Positions 45,943 through 53,843 of a stretch of 64,000 bases of DNA are shown here, piece by piece. Position 1 is the stretch's first letter. Every line of letters begins with the position of its first letter. This stretch comes from Rubripirellula sp. (lineage in GTDB: Bacteria > Planctomycetota > Planctomycetia > Pirellulales > Pirellulaceae), in the NCBI GenBank assembly GCA_029245125.1, contig JAQWPZ010000095.1:1-64000 (forward strand), read 5' to 3'. The notes beneath the pieces are model-generated. The model did no database searches and was not told where the DNA came from. It worked only from the letters and a program-made list of their open reading frames with translations. A program made the position numbers and the translations under genes.

Positions 45943-46266
45943 ATGCTTCGTCATCTTTTAGTTGCCGCCGTGCTGTCCTGCAGCTACGTCGCTATTTCCG
46001 ACCAGGCTTCGGCGGACCAACGAGCCTATGGCCGCGCTTGGGGTGGGCAAGCCGATTCCCGTGATTGGAATCGGTTTTACCACTATCCGTACGTTTACTA
46101 TCCCCAGAATTTCTGGGGGCAGGAATACTTTCGCAGCAGCGACAGTATGTATCACCGATATCCGTCAGAAATGCGGATTCCGGTCTACAACAAGCAGTGG
46201 CACAACTACTATCCAAGCCCGCGGCGATTTCACTCCGGCCACCACTTTAAGCTGGATGTCTTTTAG
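45943..46266 (+). CDS. Small secreted aromatic-rich protein (107 aa)
   Basis: The protein has a signal peptide (LRHLLVAAVLSCSYVAISDQASA) and a mature part of about 84 residues packed with Tyr, Phe, Trp, His, Arg and Asn, for example YHYPYVYYPQNFWGQ and WHNYYPSPRRFHSGHH. No Cys is in the mature part. I recognise no established family. Relatives of this type are, to my memory, common small exported proteins in planctomycetes. The ATG at 45943 is chosen because a strong purine run (gaggggggac) sits eight bases before it and the signal peptide then starts at residue 1. Confidence 0.75.
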   Translation: MLRHLLVAAVLSCSYVAISDQASADQRAYGRAWGGQADSRDWNRFYHYPYVYYPQNFWGQEYFRSSDSMYHRYPSEMRIPVYNKQWHNYYPSPRRFHSGHHFKLDVF

Positions 46267-46388
46267 GCCGGCCCGAAGAGTGGATTGGTCGCTTCTGTGC
46301 TCGATCGCAACCCGCCCTGGCGTGATTTCTCCAGGGCCGGGTTAGAATCCGGTTGTGATTAACAGAAAATCGGCCAGGAAACCCGTTG

Positions 46389-47780
46389 ATGGCAAGCGGC
46401 ACCCAAACCCGACCGTTCCTGCGGCTACTCGAAGCATCGGGCAGCCCGCTGTACGTGATCGGACCGCAGGGAGACTTGGTCTACCTGTCGGCTGGGTGCG
46501 CGGATTGGCTGGGCGTCGATTTGAACCTGTTGTTGAATCGGCGTTGCATTGCCGGATCGCCGGTGTCGGATGAGCCGTACGATCGGCTTGCCGCTGCGCT
46601 GTCTCCGCCAACCGGGCTTTCCCAGCGCGGAACAGCGTCGCTGCGGATTCAGCCTCCGACGATTGGCGACATCCGTCCCGACGTGATCGAAGTTCGCTTC
46701 ACGCGAGCCGGACATCACGACAAAGCAATCACTATCGCCGTTGGTGGTAAGTTTGATGATCGAGTCATCGATCAAGAACTACGCGACGCCGTTGCGATTC
46801 GGAGCCAACTCGATCGCTGGCGAAAAAAACATGCGGATTTCACGAACCTCGTGACCGCTGGGCAATCACCCGCCGTCCGAAGGCTTCGCCGAAGACTCCG
46901 TGTAGCAAGCTCCACTCGCACCGACCTTTGTCTTTGTGGACCACGCGGAAGCGGCAGCGAGTCTATTGCTAGAAGCGTCCACCAAGCGTCTTCAGCCAAC
47001 GAGCCTTTCATGGCAGTGGATGGGTCGTTGATGGATCCAGAATTGCTCGACGCTGTCCTGGCGCCGATCATTCATCCACTCACCGAGTCACCGCAATCAT
47101 TGGCGACCACCTTGGTGCGTGGCTTGGACGAGATGCCGCCTGAAGCACAACGAAGACTTGTCGAGATCTGGCAAACATTCGGCGGGCGATTGCGAATCAT
47201 CGGACTCTGTGGCACACAGCCCGCGGTTCTGTCTGGAACTGACAAGGCCAAAAACGAGCTCGCTCCTTCACTTATCATCGATGAAATCTCCCCCGAGGGC
47301 ATCAGCGTTGACCTATGGGAAATTCTGGCAGCCTTGACCGTGACGGTCGAGCCTTTGTCGGAACGAGTCGAGGACTTACCGTTATTAGCAGCAGCCATTC
47401 TGGATAAACGGCGGGCTCTCGGAGAAGGCACGGCAGAACGCTTCAGCCGTGCAGCCCTTGATGCGTTTGTGATTTATCCGTGGCCCGGAGACTACCAAGA
47501 ACTCGATGAAGCGATCCGCCACGCGATCCGCACCTCGCGTAGTGAAACCATCGGAATTGAACAGTTGCCATTGGCAATCCGTTCCTACCGTCCTGGATCT
47601 GGCTCGGTCGCTGCCAAGCGGCTAAATATCTCGTTGGATGACGCCTTGAGTCGATTTGAACTGCGAATGATTCAGCAGGCACTGGAGGCGACGAACGGAA
47701 ACCGCGCTGAAGCCGCTCGTCGACTCGGCATCAGTCGCGCTCGCTTGCTGAGACGAATTGACCCACCAAAAGCAGATTGA
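46389..47780 (+). CDS. Degenerate sigma-54 activator-like protein
   Basis: This 463-aa protein has an N-terminal PAS-like segment (SPLYVIGPQGDLVYLSAGCADWLG, residues 19-42), a region aligned with the AAA+ domain of NtrC proteins, and a C-terminal Fis-type helix-turn-helix (ATNGNRAEAARRLGISRARL). The Walker A site reads CGPRGSGSES (183-192), with Ser where the essential Lys should be. No GAFTGA loop is present, and the usual Walker B Asp-Glu is not seen. It should not hydrolyse ATP or open sigma-54 promoters and may be a DNA-binding repressor or co-regulator. It begins at the ATG at 46389. Confidence 0.75.
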   Translation: MASGTQTRPFLRLLEASGSPLYVIGPQGDLVYLSAGCADWLGVDLNLLLNRRCIAGSPVSDEPYDRLAAALSPPTGLSQRGTASLRIQPPTIGDIRPDVIEVRFTRAGHHDKAITIAVGGKFDDRVIDQELRDAVAIRSQLDRWRKKHADFTNLVTAGQSPAVRRLRRRLRVASSTRTDLCLCGPRGSGSESIARSVHQASSANEPFMAVDGSLMDPELLDAVLAPIIHPLTESPQSLATTLVRGLDEMPPEAQRRLVEIWQTFGGRLRIIGLCGTQPAVLSGTDKAKNELAPSLIIDEISPEGISVDLWEILAALTVTVEPLSERVEDLPLLAAAILDKRRALGEGTAERFSRAALDAFVIYPWPGDYQELDEAIRHAIRTSRSETIGIEQLPLAIRSYRPGSGSVAAKRLNISLDDALSRFELRMIQQALEATNGNRAEAARRLGISRARLLRRIDPPKAD

Positions 47781-47834
47781 AGCCCGTAAGCACCAATTCC
47801 AAACGTCCAAGAAAGTCCTTGAAAGTGATGCAAC

Positions 47835-48242
47835 ATGCTGGATTCTGACATTCGGCGTTGGGCTATCTGCGAACGAGACCAACGCTGGCACCGCGCGATT
47901 CGAAGGTTCGGACCGGCCATGACCCCCCATCCACTCGTTTTGGACGTGGTCGAATCAGATACCTCCTCGATCGTCGATTTACTGATTCCAGGCCTGCCCG
48001 CAGTTGTGCTTTGGGAAGTCGAGCCTGGTTCGTTGCGAGAAGCTGCACATCAGTTCATCAAAACGAATGACAGGTTCCCGCTCGCCCTGCAGCTGGTGGC
48101 TGATCGCGGGCTGTCGGTCCGCGAGCGAATGCTGCTGGCCGAATTTCCGGTCGCTGTGTTGTTAAAGCAACCTGAGCAATTGCCGAAGATTAGGCCACTG
48201 ATTGAGGGCCACTTCGCATCTGCCGCACAACCCGTAGACTGA
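47835..48242 (+). CDS. Hypothetical protein (135 aa)
   Basis: This protein has no signal peptide or membrane segment. A Leu/Val-rich alternating pattern (LVLDVVESDTSSIVDLLIPG, ALQLVADRGLSVRERMLLAE, FPVAVLLKQPEQL) suggests a small alpha/beta domain. That layout is vaguely receiver-like, but no phospho-acceptor cluster can be assigned. It follows the degenerate activator gene by 54 bases on the same strand, so the two may work together. I recognise no family. Confidence 0.65.
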   Translation: MLDSDIRRWAICERDQRWHRAIRRFGPAMTPHPLVLDVVESDTSSIVDLLIPGLPAVVLWEVEPGSLREAAHQFIKTNDRFPLALQLVADRGLSVRERMLLAEFPVAVLLKQPEQLPKIRPLIEGHFASAAQPVD

Positions 48243-48348
48243 TTGCTTGCCGCGATTCGGGTTCGGATTCGTCAATTTTTTGCCCGCATTCCAGGCGTTC
48301 AATTCCAGGCATCCAGCCAAGCACTGATTTTAGAAAAAACGCTGATCC

Positions 48349-49428
48349 ATGAGCACGCAGAACATCGAAACCATTGAAAAGATTGTCGGTGAATATCCTG
48401 ACCCCGAAACCGGCCGTGCCCTTCGCTCGATGGGCCAAGTCAAGGAGGTTTCGGTAGATGGTTCCACCGTCATCGTCACGATCGCCCTGACTACTCATTC
48501 AATGCCGATTCGTGAAGACGTTGCCGAAGCAATCGAATCACGAATCGTCGCTGCCGTACCTGGCAGCCAAGTTCAACTGAAGTTCGTGACTCACGAACGA
48601 CCGCCAGCAAGAATCGGTCAAATTGGCTTGCGAGCCAAAAGTGTCATCGCAGTGGGCAGCGGTAAAGGTGGCGTTGGGAAAAGCACCGTCGCCGCCTCGA
48701 TCGCACTCACGCTGCGACGCTACGGTGCCAAAGTGGGATTGATGGATGCTGATGTTTACGGCCCCAGCATTCCTCACTTGCTGGGACTTTCCGGACGCCC
48801 AGCCATCTCCGCATCCAAACGGATTGAACCGATCAAGCTTGGCGATGATATGCCCGTGATGTCGATGGGTTTTTTGGTGGAACCCGACCAAGCCGTGATT
48901 TGGCGCGGACCGATGCTGCATGGATCGATCAACCAGTTCCTGGGTGAAACGGAATGGGGCGAACTTGATTACCTGATCATTGATATGCCACCAGGAACTG
49001 GTGATGTGGCACTAACGCTTTCGCAAGCCCTGCCGCTGGCTGGCGCAGTCGTCGTCTGTACGCCGCAAGAAGTTGCACTCCTGGATGCGATTAAAGCCAT
49101 CAGCATGTTTCGAAAAGTGAATATTCCGGTACTCGGAATGGTCGAGAACATGAGTGGTTTCCGCTGTCCTGATTGCAACAAGACGTTCGACATTTTTGGA
49201 CGTGGCGGAGCACGAGAAAAAGCCGAAGAACTAGCGGTGCCATTCCTGGGCGCACTGCCAATCGAGATCGCACTTCGTACCGCAGGCGATGAGGGACGGT
49301 TAGCCGAAGTCATCGAATCGGATGCCACCGCGCGGGCATCGATGGATGCAGTGACCCAAGCGTTGGTGAGAAATCTGGCTGCGAAGGCAACTGCCAGCCC
49401 ACCCAAAGCATCCTTACCGACCCTCTAA
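48349..49428 (+). CDS. Mrp/NBP35-type Fe-S carrier ATPase (ApbC)
   Basis: This 359-aa cytoplasmic P-loop protein carries Fe-S clusters to target enzymes. The N-terminal MIP18/DUF59 domain covers about residues 5-80. The deviant Walker A GSGKGGVGKST spans 103-113, IIDMPPGTGDVALT carries Walker B, and the cluster-binding pair is C273/C276 in GFRCPDCNK. The ATG at 48349 gives the family's usual N-terminus. A cysteine desulfurase gene lies at 61046 in the same window but is not adjacent. Confidence 0.95.
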   Translation: MSTQNIETIEKIVGEYPDPETGRALRSMGQVKEVSVDGSTVIVTIALTTHSMPIREDVAEAIESRIVAAVPGSQVQLKFVTHERPPARIGQIGLRAKSVIAVGSGKGGVGKSTVAASIALTLRRYGAKVGLMDADVYGPSIPHLLGLSGRPAISASKRIEPIKLGDDMPVMSMGFLVEPDQAVIWRGPMLHGSINQFLGETEWGELDYLIIDMPPGTGDVALTLSQALPLAGAVVVCTPQEVALLDAIKAISMFRKVNIPVLGMVENMSGFRCPDCNKTFDIFGRGGAREKAEELAVPFLGALPIEIALRTAGDEGRLAEVIESDATARASMDAVTQALVRNLAAKATASPPKASLPTL

Positions 49429-49831
49429 ACGACCGTCTTGATGTGACGAAAGTTTCGGTCGCGATAAAGCGAGCTCCGATAAAACGGCGATTTCGGAATC
49501 GCCGTTGCCAGGCACCGTGAAAAAGCTGGCTGTGCCTGTCTCCAGGTTTGGCTTTGCTTGTATTCAAGTAATGTTGGCTGCACTTGATCGTCCGACCCAC
49601 GCCAAAACGTTCTCATTGCCCTTCTTGCCGTCACTCTGGTTTCAAGCCGATTTTGTAGCGAGATACAAGCGAGTGAGTGCACGGGCTGAATAGACCGACA
49701 AGTGCTTGCATTCGGCTGCTGCCGGCGTTTTTGAATCGCTGCTGCTGAACGTCGAGGGGATTACGAATCGGCTGAGCGAACCTTGCAGCGAGTTCTCCGG
49801 GCAAATTTCGTGGCAGAAGGACTGATTGGAC
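49429..49831. other. Spacer between Mrp and the histone-like gene, no gene seen
   Basis: Convergent spacer with only short open frames of no coding character on either strand. No terminator with a T-run is seen for the Mrp gene. The right end holds the terminator of the lysine-rich protein gene. Confidence 0.5.
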
Positions 49832-49875
49832 AAAAAAAAAGCCGCACTGGAGACGAATCCCCAATACGGCTTTTT
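49832..49875 (-). terminator. Intrinsic terminator of the lysine-rich protein gene
   Basis: In the minus-strand transcript, GCCGUAUUGG pairs with CCAGUGCGGC (ten pairs, two of them G-U), extended by an A/U helix and followed by nine U. It lies 40 bases after the stop at 49916. The A-run on the left arm could let it act for the opposite strand too. Confidence 0.85.
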
Positions 49876-49915
49876 GTTTATTAATTCAGTCTCGAAAGAC
49901 CAAACGGTTGGCAAC

Positions 49916-50158
49916 CTAGCGACGCTTCTTAGCGGCTTTTTTCTTGGTCGAACGCTTCTTAGTAGCCTTCTTCTTGGTTGCTTTCTTCTTAACAGCCTTT
50001 TTCTTGGTTGCTTTCTTCTTGACGGCTTTCTTCTTAGTCGAACGCTTCTTAGTAGCTTTCTTCTTAGTCGAACGCTTCTTAGTAGCCTTCTTCTTAGTCG
50101 AACGCTTCTTAGTAGCCTTCTTCTTAGTCGCCTTCTTTTTTGCTTTCTTCTTGGCCAC
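49916..50158 (-). CDS. Lysine-rich histone H1-like protein (80 aa)
   Basis: The protein is built almost wholly of Lys, Ala, Thr, Arg, Ser and a few Val, in repeats of the form KKATKKRST and KKAVKKKATK. It resembles the tails of eukaryotic H1 and bacterial Hc1/AlgP-type proteins, which coat and condense DNA or RNA by charge. No folded domain is expected. The start is a GTG with a strong GGAGG six bases before it, and a clear terminator follows the stop. The DNA is itself repetitive (units of about 30 bases), so copy number may vary between strains. Confidence 0.85.
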   Translation of the reverse strand: MAKKKAKKKATKKKATKKRSTKKKATKKRSTKKKATKKRSTKKKAVKKKATKKKAVKKKATKKKATKKRSTKKKAAKKRR

Positions 50159-50685
50159 GTTTTTCCTCCGCTGAGAAAGGAAACGCTGGCGAGTCCTCGT
50201 GACTTTTAAAGCGCCGCTTTAGAAGCCATCGGCCACGGCTCACCAACCGTTGTTGTGGTTGAGTCTTGAAGCTTTGATGTCCAACATCTATCCGTACTTC
50301 GCCTCACAACCGTAAAAAACTGCGGGTAACTTTACGCGCTTCTACAGATTCCGCAACATCTTTTTCCAAAAAAAAGTGCTTGCGTGGAAAAAAATTTTTG
50401 ATATGCGCTATCCAATATCACCTTGAATCTGCCCATTTACTCCGTAGATACACATTCAAATTGCGCGCGAAGCGATGCAATTTGAATGTGAACATCGCTT
50501 TACGAACGATGCGTTTTGAAGATCGTCACGAGAACAAACAGGTCAACTGTCGCTCTTCATTTTTGGCATGACCATAGCGCAGAAAGGTGATTGCATGATG
50601 ACCTGCTATGTATCAAATCGTTATAGAAACAACGTTTTTTCCGGGGCTTATGCGACTTTTACAAAACGCTCCCCCATGCACGTCG
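50159..50685. other. AT-rich spacer with strong inverted repeat
   Basis: This region between two minus-strand genes (site-2 protease and lysine-rich protein) is markedly richer in A and T than its surroundings, with A- and T-runs near 50368-50400. It holds a perfect 14-bp inverted repeat. I find no convincing protein gene. A 37-codon plus-strand frame at 50595 overlaps the protease gene end. An unannotated small RNA is possible. Confidence 0.5.
50451..50490. repeat. Perfect 14-bp inverted repeat
   Basis: CACATTCAAATTGC (50451-50464) and GCAATTTGAATGTG (50477-50490) are exact reverse complements around the 12-base loop gcgcgaagcgat. A weaker catcg-N9-cgatg pair follows at 50493-50511. No T-run follows on either side. 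Confidence 0.85.
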
Positions 50686-51489
50686 CTATCCGTATCGTGA
50701 TCCTTTGATCTGGTCGATCGCTTGGTAACTAGACACACCGAGCATCACGAACATGAAGCCTAAGAATTGCTGCCCGTTCGAGAATCCGTAGAACGCCATG
50801 AAGCCGGCGACGATCACACTGACCCACAAAGCTTGAACAACATTTCCACCATTCAATAAAATTGAAGATCTCATGATATGACCCCCATCAAGCGGCCAAA
50901 CGGGAATTAAATTCAACAACGCCCATAAGACACTGGGGAACATGTAGAACGTCACCAACGCGAAGAGTCCCGGAGAATCTAGCGCAAGTTCTTTGCCTTC
51001 TAGAGTCCCAGGGATGCTTGCGAAGGGTCCAGGCATCCACTCGAGCACGGTCAACCGATAGCCCATCAAAACGACAACACCGCCAAGCACCGCCGCCGAC
51101 AACAATTGGGCCAGTGGGCCAGCGAAGGAAACCCAAATATCTTGTTTGGGGTTCAATCCGCCTGATCCACGCGACGAATACGAGCCGGTCGGAATCGCCA
51201 AACCGCCAAGATAGTAAAGGACAATTGAGGCTCGGATCCCATTCTGGCGAAATGCCAGGGCGTGCCCGAGTTCATGAATCAGAATCGATACGAAAAGACA
51301 GGCTGTCCATAGCAACAACAGCGGAAGAACCCCCGGGCTGAGTACGGCGAGCAGGTTGTCGAGAGTTTGAACCAATCCGTATCCAAATACCAAAGAAGCG
51401 GCCCAAAATGTCCAAGCCACACGGACTGGAAAACCAAGCAGCTCAAAACGCAAATCGTACGGCGATTGCCCTGGTTCTTGAATCAACAT
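50686..51489 (-). CDS. Site-2 protease family (M50) membrane metalloprotease
   Basis: This 267-aa polytopic protein has the zinc motif HELGH at 72-76 and the third-ligand block NLIPVWPLDGG at 193-203 (Asp201), both inside hydrophobic segments. This is the compact Rip/SpoIVFB-like form without PDZ or CBS domains. Such enzymes cut membrane-bound anti-sigma factors or clear signal-peptide remnants. The ATG at 51489 is preferred to a TTG three codons upstream. The gene lies 53 bases after the prolyl oligopeptidase on the same strand and may share its transcript. Confidence 0.9.
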   Translation of the reverse strand: MLIQEPGQSPYDLRFELLGFPVRVAWTFWAASLVFGYGLVQTLDNLLAVLSPGVLPLLLLWTACLFVSILIHELGHALAFRQNGIRASIVLYYLGGLAIPTGSYSSRGSGGLNPKQDIWVSFAGPLAQLLSAAVLGGVVVLMGYRLTVLEWMPGPFASIPGTLEGKELALDSPGLFALVTFYMFPSVLWALLNLIPVWPLDGGHIMRSSILLNGGNVVQALWVSVIVAGFMAFYGFSNGQQFLGFMFVMLGVSSYQAIDQIKGSRYG

Positions 51490-51542
51490 ACGGCACAAAG
51501 TCTCAAGGTATTTGTCAAGTTTCCACCAGAGCGAAAGCCCTG

Positions 51543-53726
51543 CTAGTTTAAGTTAGCGATCAGAAAAGCCCACAAATCGGCGTACTCATCGATCCTTTTG
51601 CTGACGGGCGTTCCCGCTCCATGACCGGCGCGAGTTTCGATCCGAATCAGCGTGGGATTTTCACATCCTTGCGCCGCCTGCAACGCAGCAGCAAATTTGA
51701 AACTGTGACCCGGCACCACCCGATCATCCCGATCCGCTGTGGTCACCAAAGTCGCTGGATAGCATGTCCCCGCTTTAAGATTGTGCAAAGGAGAGTAGGA
51801 GAGCAAGTTGTCGATCTGATCCTCTTCATCACTGCTGCCATACTCGGTCGCCCAGGCCCAACCAATCGTGAATTTATGATACCGCAGCATATCCATCACA
51901 CCGACTGCGGGCAGACAGGCTCCGAACAAGTCGGGACGCTGTGTCATCACTGCACCGACCAGCAAGCCCCCATTACTTCGCCCTTGCAACGCTAATCGAG
52001 ATGGTCGTGTGTAATCTTTCTCGATCAAATACTCTGCAGCGGCAATGCAATCATTAAAAACATTCTGCTTCTGCAATCGCATGCCGGCCTCATGCCACTC
52101 GCGACCATATTCGCCACCGCCTCGCAAATTGGCGACCGCATAGACACCACCATTGGCAACCCAAGCAGCGGTTGCAGGTGAAAATCCGGGAGTGATCGAA
52201 ATATTGAAACCACCATACCCATACAACAGTGTCTGATTGGATCCATCCAACTTTGAATCTCGGCGACGAGTCACGATGATTGGAATTTTTGTTCCATCGG
52301 CACTTTCGCAAAACAGTTGCTCAGTAACGAATTGGTCAATGTCTAAATCAATTTCCGGTTGTCGCCACAAGGAGAACTCACCGTTGGTCAGGTCGATCCG
52401 ATAAATCGATGTGGGGGTCACGTAATTGGAAAACGAAAAGAAGGTTTCGCTGGCGTCTTGTCGCCCACCAAATCCGCTGACGGTGCCAACGCCCGGAAGA
52501 ACCAATTCGTCTCGCAATTCACCGTTGATCTCGTGGCGAGTGACTTTGGCTCGTGCATCTTTTAACCAACTGGCGTAAAACGTTTCGCCGAACAGACTGA
52601 TGGACTCGAGGACATCCTGGGTCTCGGCAATGACCTCGCGCCACACATCGCGGGTTTCGTCTCCCGCCTTGACGGCGATCAGCCGACGTTTGGGGGCTTC
52701 ATTGTCGGTCACGAAGTACAACGTTTCCCCCACCGACGCGACCCATTCATATTCGGCGTCGAAGCCGGTAATCAGCGGAACAACATCTGATTCGGGATCG
52801 CGTAGGTCTTTGATGAAAATTTGAGCCTTTGGCTCACTGCCCTTCCAGATTTGAACGACCAAGTAACGGCCATCGTCGGTCACGATCGGTGAGAAACCCC
52901 ACTTGGGATGATCAGGACGCTCAAGAATCAATTCATCTTCGCTTTGTGGTGTTCCCACACGGTGAAAATACAGACGCTGATTTTCGTTTGTCCCGGTCAA
53001 TTCCTCGCCTTCTTGTGGCTCGGCATAACGCCCGTAAAAAAATCCGCTGCCGTCTGGTTTCCAAGCAATCCCACTGAACTTGACCCACTCGACAACATCT
53101 GACAGGTCTTTTCCGGTACTCACATCACGGATTTTCCAGGTCCGCCAATCGCTACCCCCATCAGCGATTCCATAGGCAAGTAATCGGCCATCTTGACTGA
53201 CTGCTGTTCCCGCCAAGGCGATCGTCCCGTCTTGGCTTAGTTGATTTGGGTCGAGCAAGACGGATCGTGGCGCGTCCAACGATTTTGCTTTGTAGAGCAC
53301 ACTTTGGTTCTGCAGTCCGTCGTTGTGTGTGTAAAAGTAATTCGCTCCTTTGTGGCTTGGCATTCCATAACGCTCATAATTCCACAAACGTTCCAATCGC
53401 TCGTGCATCGCTCGTCGTTCAGGAATCGATTCCAAGAATGCTTGCGTCACCTCATTCTGGGCTTCGATCCAAGCCGCTGTCTGTTCACTTTCGGTGTTTT
53501 CGAGCCAGCGATAGGGATCGGCAACCTTGCGTCCTTGGTAGTCATCGACGACAGCAACTTTTTCAGTGGTGGGGTACTTCATTACGACGGGCCGAGCGGT
53601 CGGCGAATTGTCCTGTGCTAGCAATTGATGGGGCATTCCAAAGCAGGCCAAAGCAGTCAGCAGTGACATCGGCAGGCGAAAACTTTGTAGATTCACTGAT
53701 TCATCCTTCTGCAAGGGCGGTGGCAT
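51543..53726 (-). CDS. Prolyl oligopeptidase (S9A), exported
   Basis: This 727-aa serine peptidase cleaves short peptides after proline. An N-terminal signal-like helix (SLLTALACFGMPHQLLA) is followed by the seven-blade propeller beginning KVADPYRWLENTESEQT. The alpha/beta hydrolase domain has the nucleophile S584 in GRSNGGLLVGA, an Asp in TADRDDRVVP, and His702 in RAGHGAGTP. The length fits the family. A GTG 10 codons after the ATG would give a tighter signal peptide and is a possible true start. It is divergent from the ComEC gene. Confidence 0.95.
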   Translation of the reverse strand: MPPPLQKDESVNLQSFRLPMSLLTALACFGMPHQLLAQDNSPTARPVVMKYPTTEKVAVVDDYQGRKVADPYRWLENTESEQTAAWIEAQNEVTQAFLESIPERRAMHERLERLWNYERYGMPSHKGANYFYTHNDGLQNQSVLYKAKSLDAPRSVLLDPNQLSQDGTIALAGTAVSQDGRLLAYGIADGGSDWRTWKIRDVSTGKDLSDVVEWVKFSGIAWKPDGSGFFYGRYAEPQEGEELTGTNENQRLYFHRVGTPQSEDELILERPDHPKWGFSPIVTDDGRYLVVQIWKGSEPKAQIFIKDLRDPESDVVPLITGFDAEYEWVASVGETLYFVTDNEAPKRRLIAVKAGDETRDVWREVIAETQDVLESISLFGETFYASWLKDARAKVTRHEINGELRDELVLPGVGTVSGFGGRQDASETFFSFSNYVTPTSIYRIDLTNGEFSLWRQPEIDLDIDQFVTEQLFCESADGTKIPIIVTRRRDSKLDGSNQTLLYGYGGFNISITPGFSPATAAWVANGGVYAVANLRGGGEYGREWHEAGMRLQKQNVFNDCIAAAEYLIEKDYTRPSRLALQGRSNGGLLVGAVMTQRPDLFGACLPAVGVMDMLRYHKFTIGWAWATEYGSSDEEDQIDNLLSYSPLHNLKAGTCYPATLVTTADRDDRVVPGHSFKFAAALQAAQGCENPTLIRIETRAGHGAGTPVSKRIDEYADLWAFLIANLN

Positions 53727-53843
53727 ATCGATTGAGTCGCGTCGAGCACGACAACACTCAAGATACCCGAGTTGAGGAAAAAGAACGCGTTGTTAGGGGC
53801 ACAAAATTCTCGCGTGACTGAGATCCACTGGATCACTCGGTCA

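Noticed and set aside
49826-50209. Open frame on the plus strand with a hydrophobic FLLSRTLLSSL-type repeat
   Set aside because: It is the antisense of the lysine-rich protein gene. The minus strand has the GGAGG site, the start and the terminator.
50595-50708. 37-codon plus-strand frame preceded by gaaagg
   Set aside because: It overlaps the end of the site-2 protease gene and has neither a membrane helix nor a recognisable pattern.
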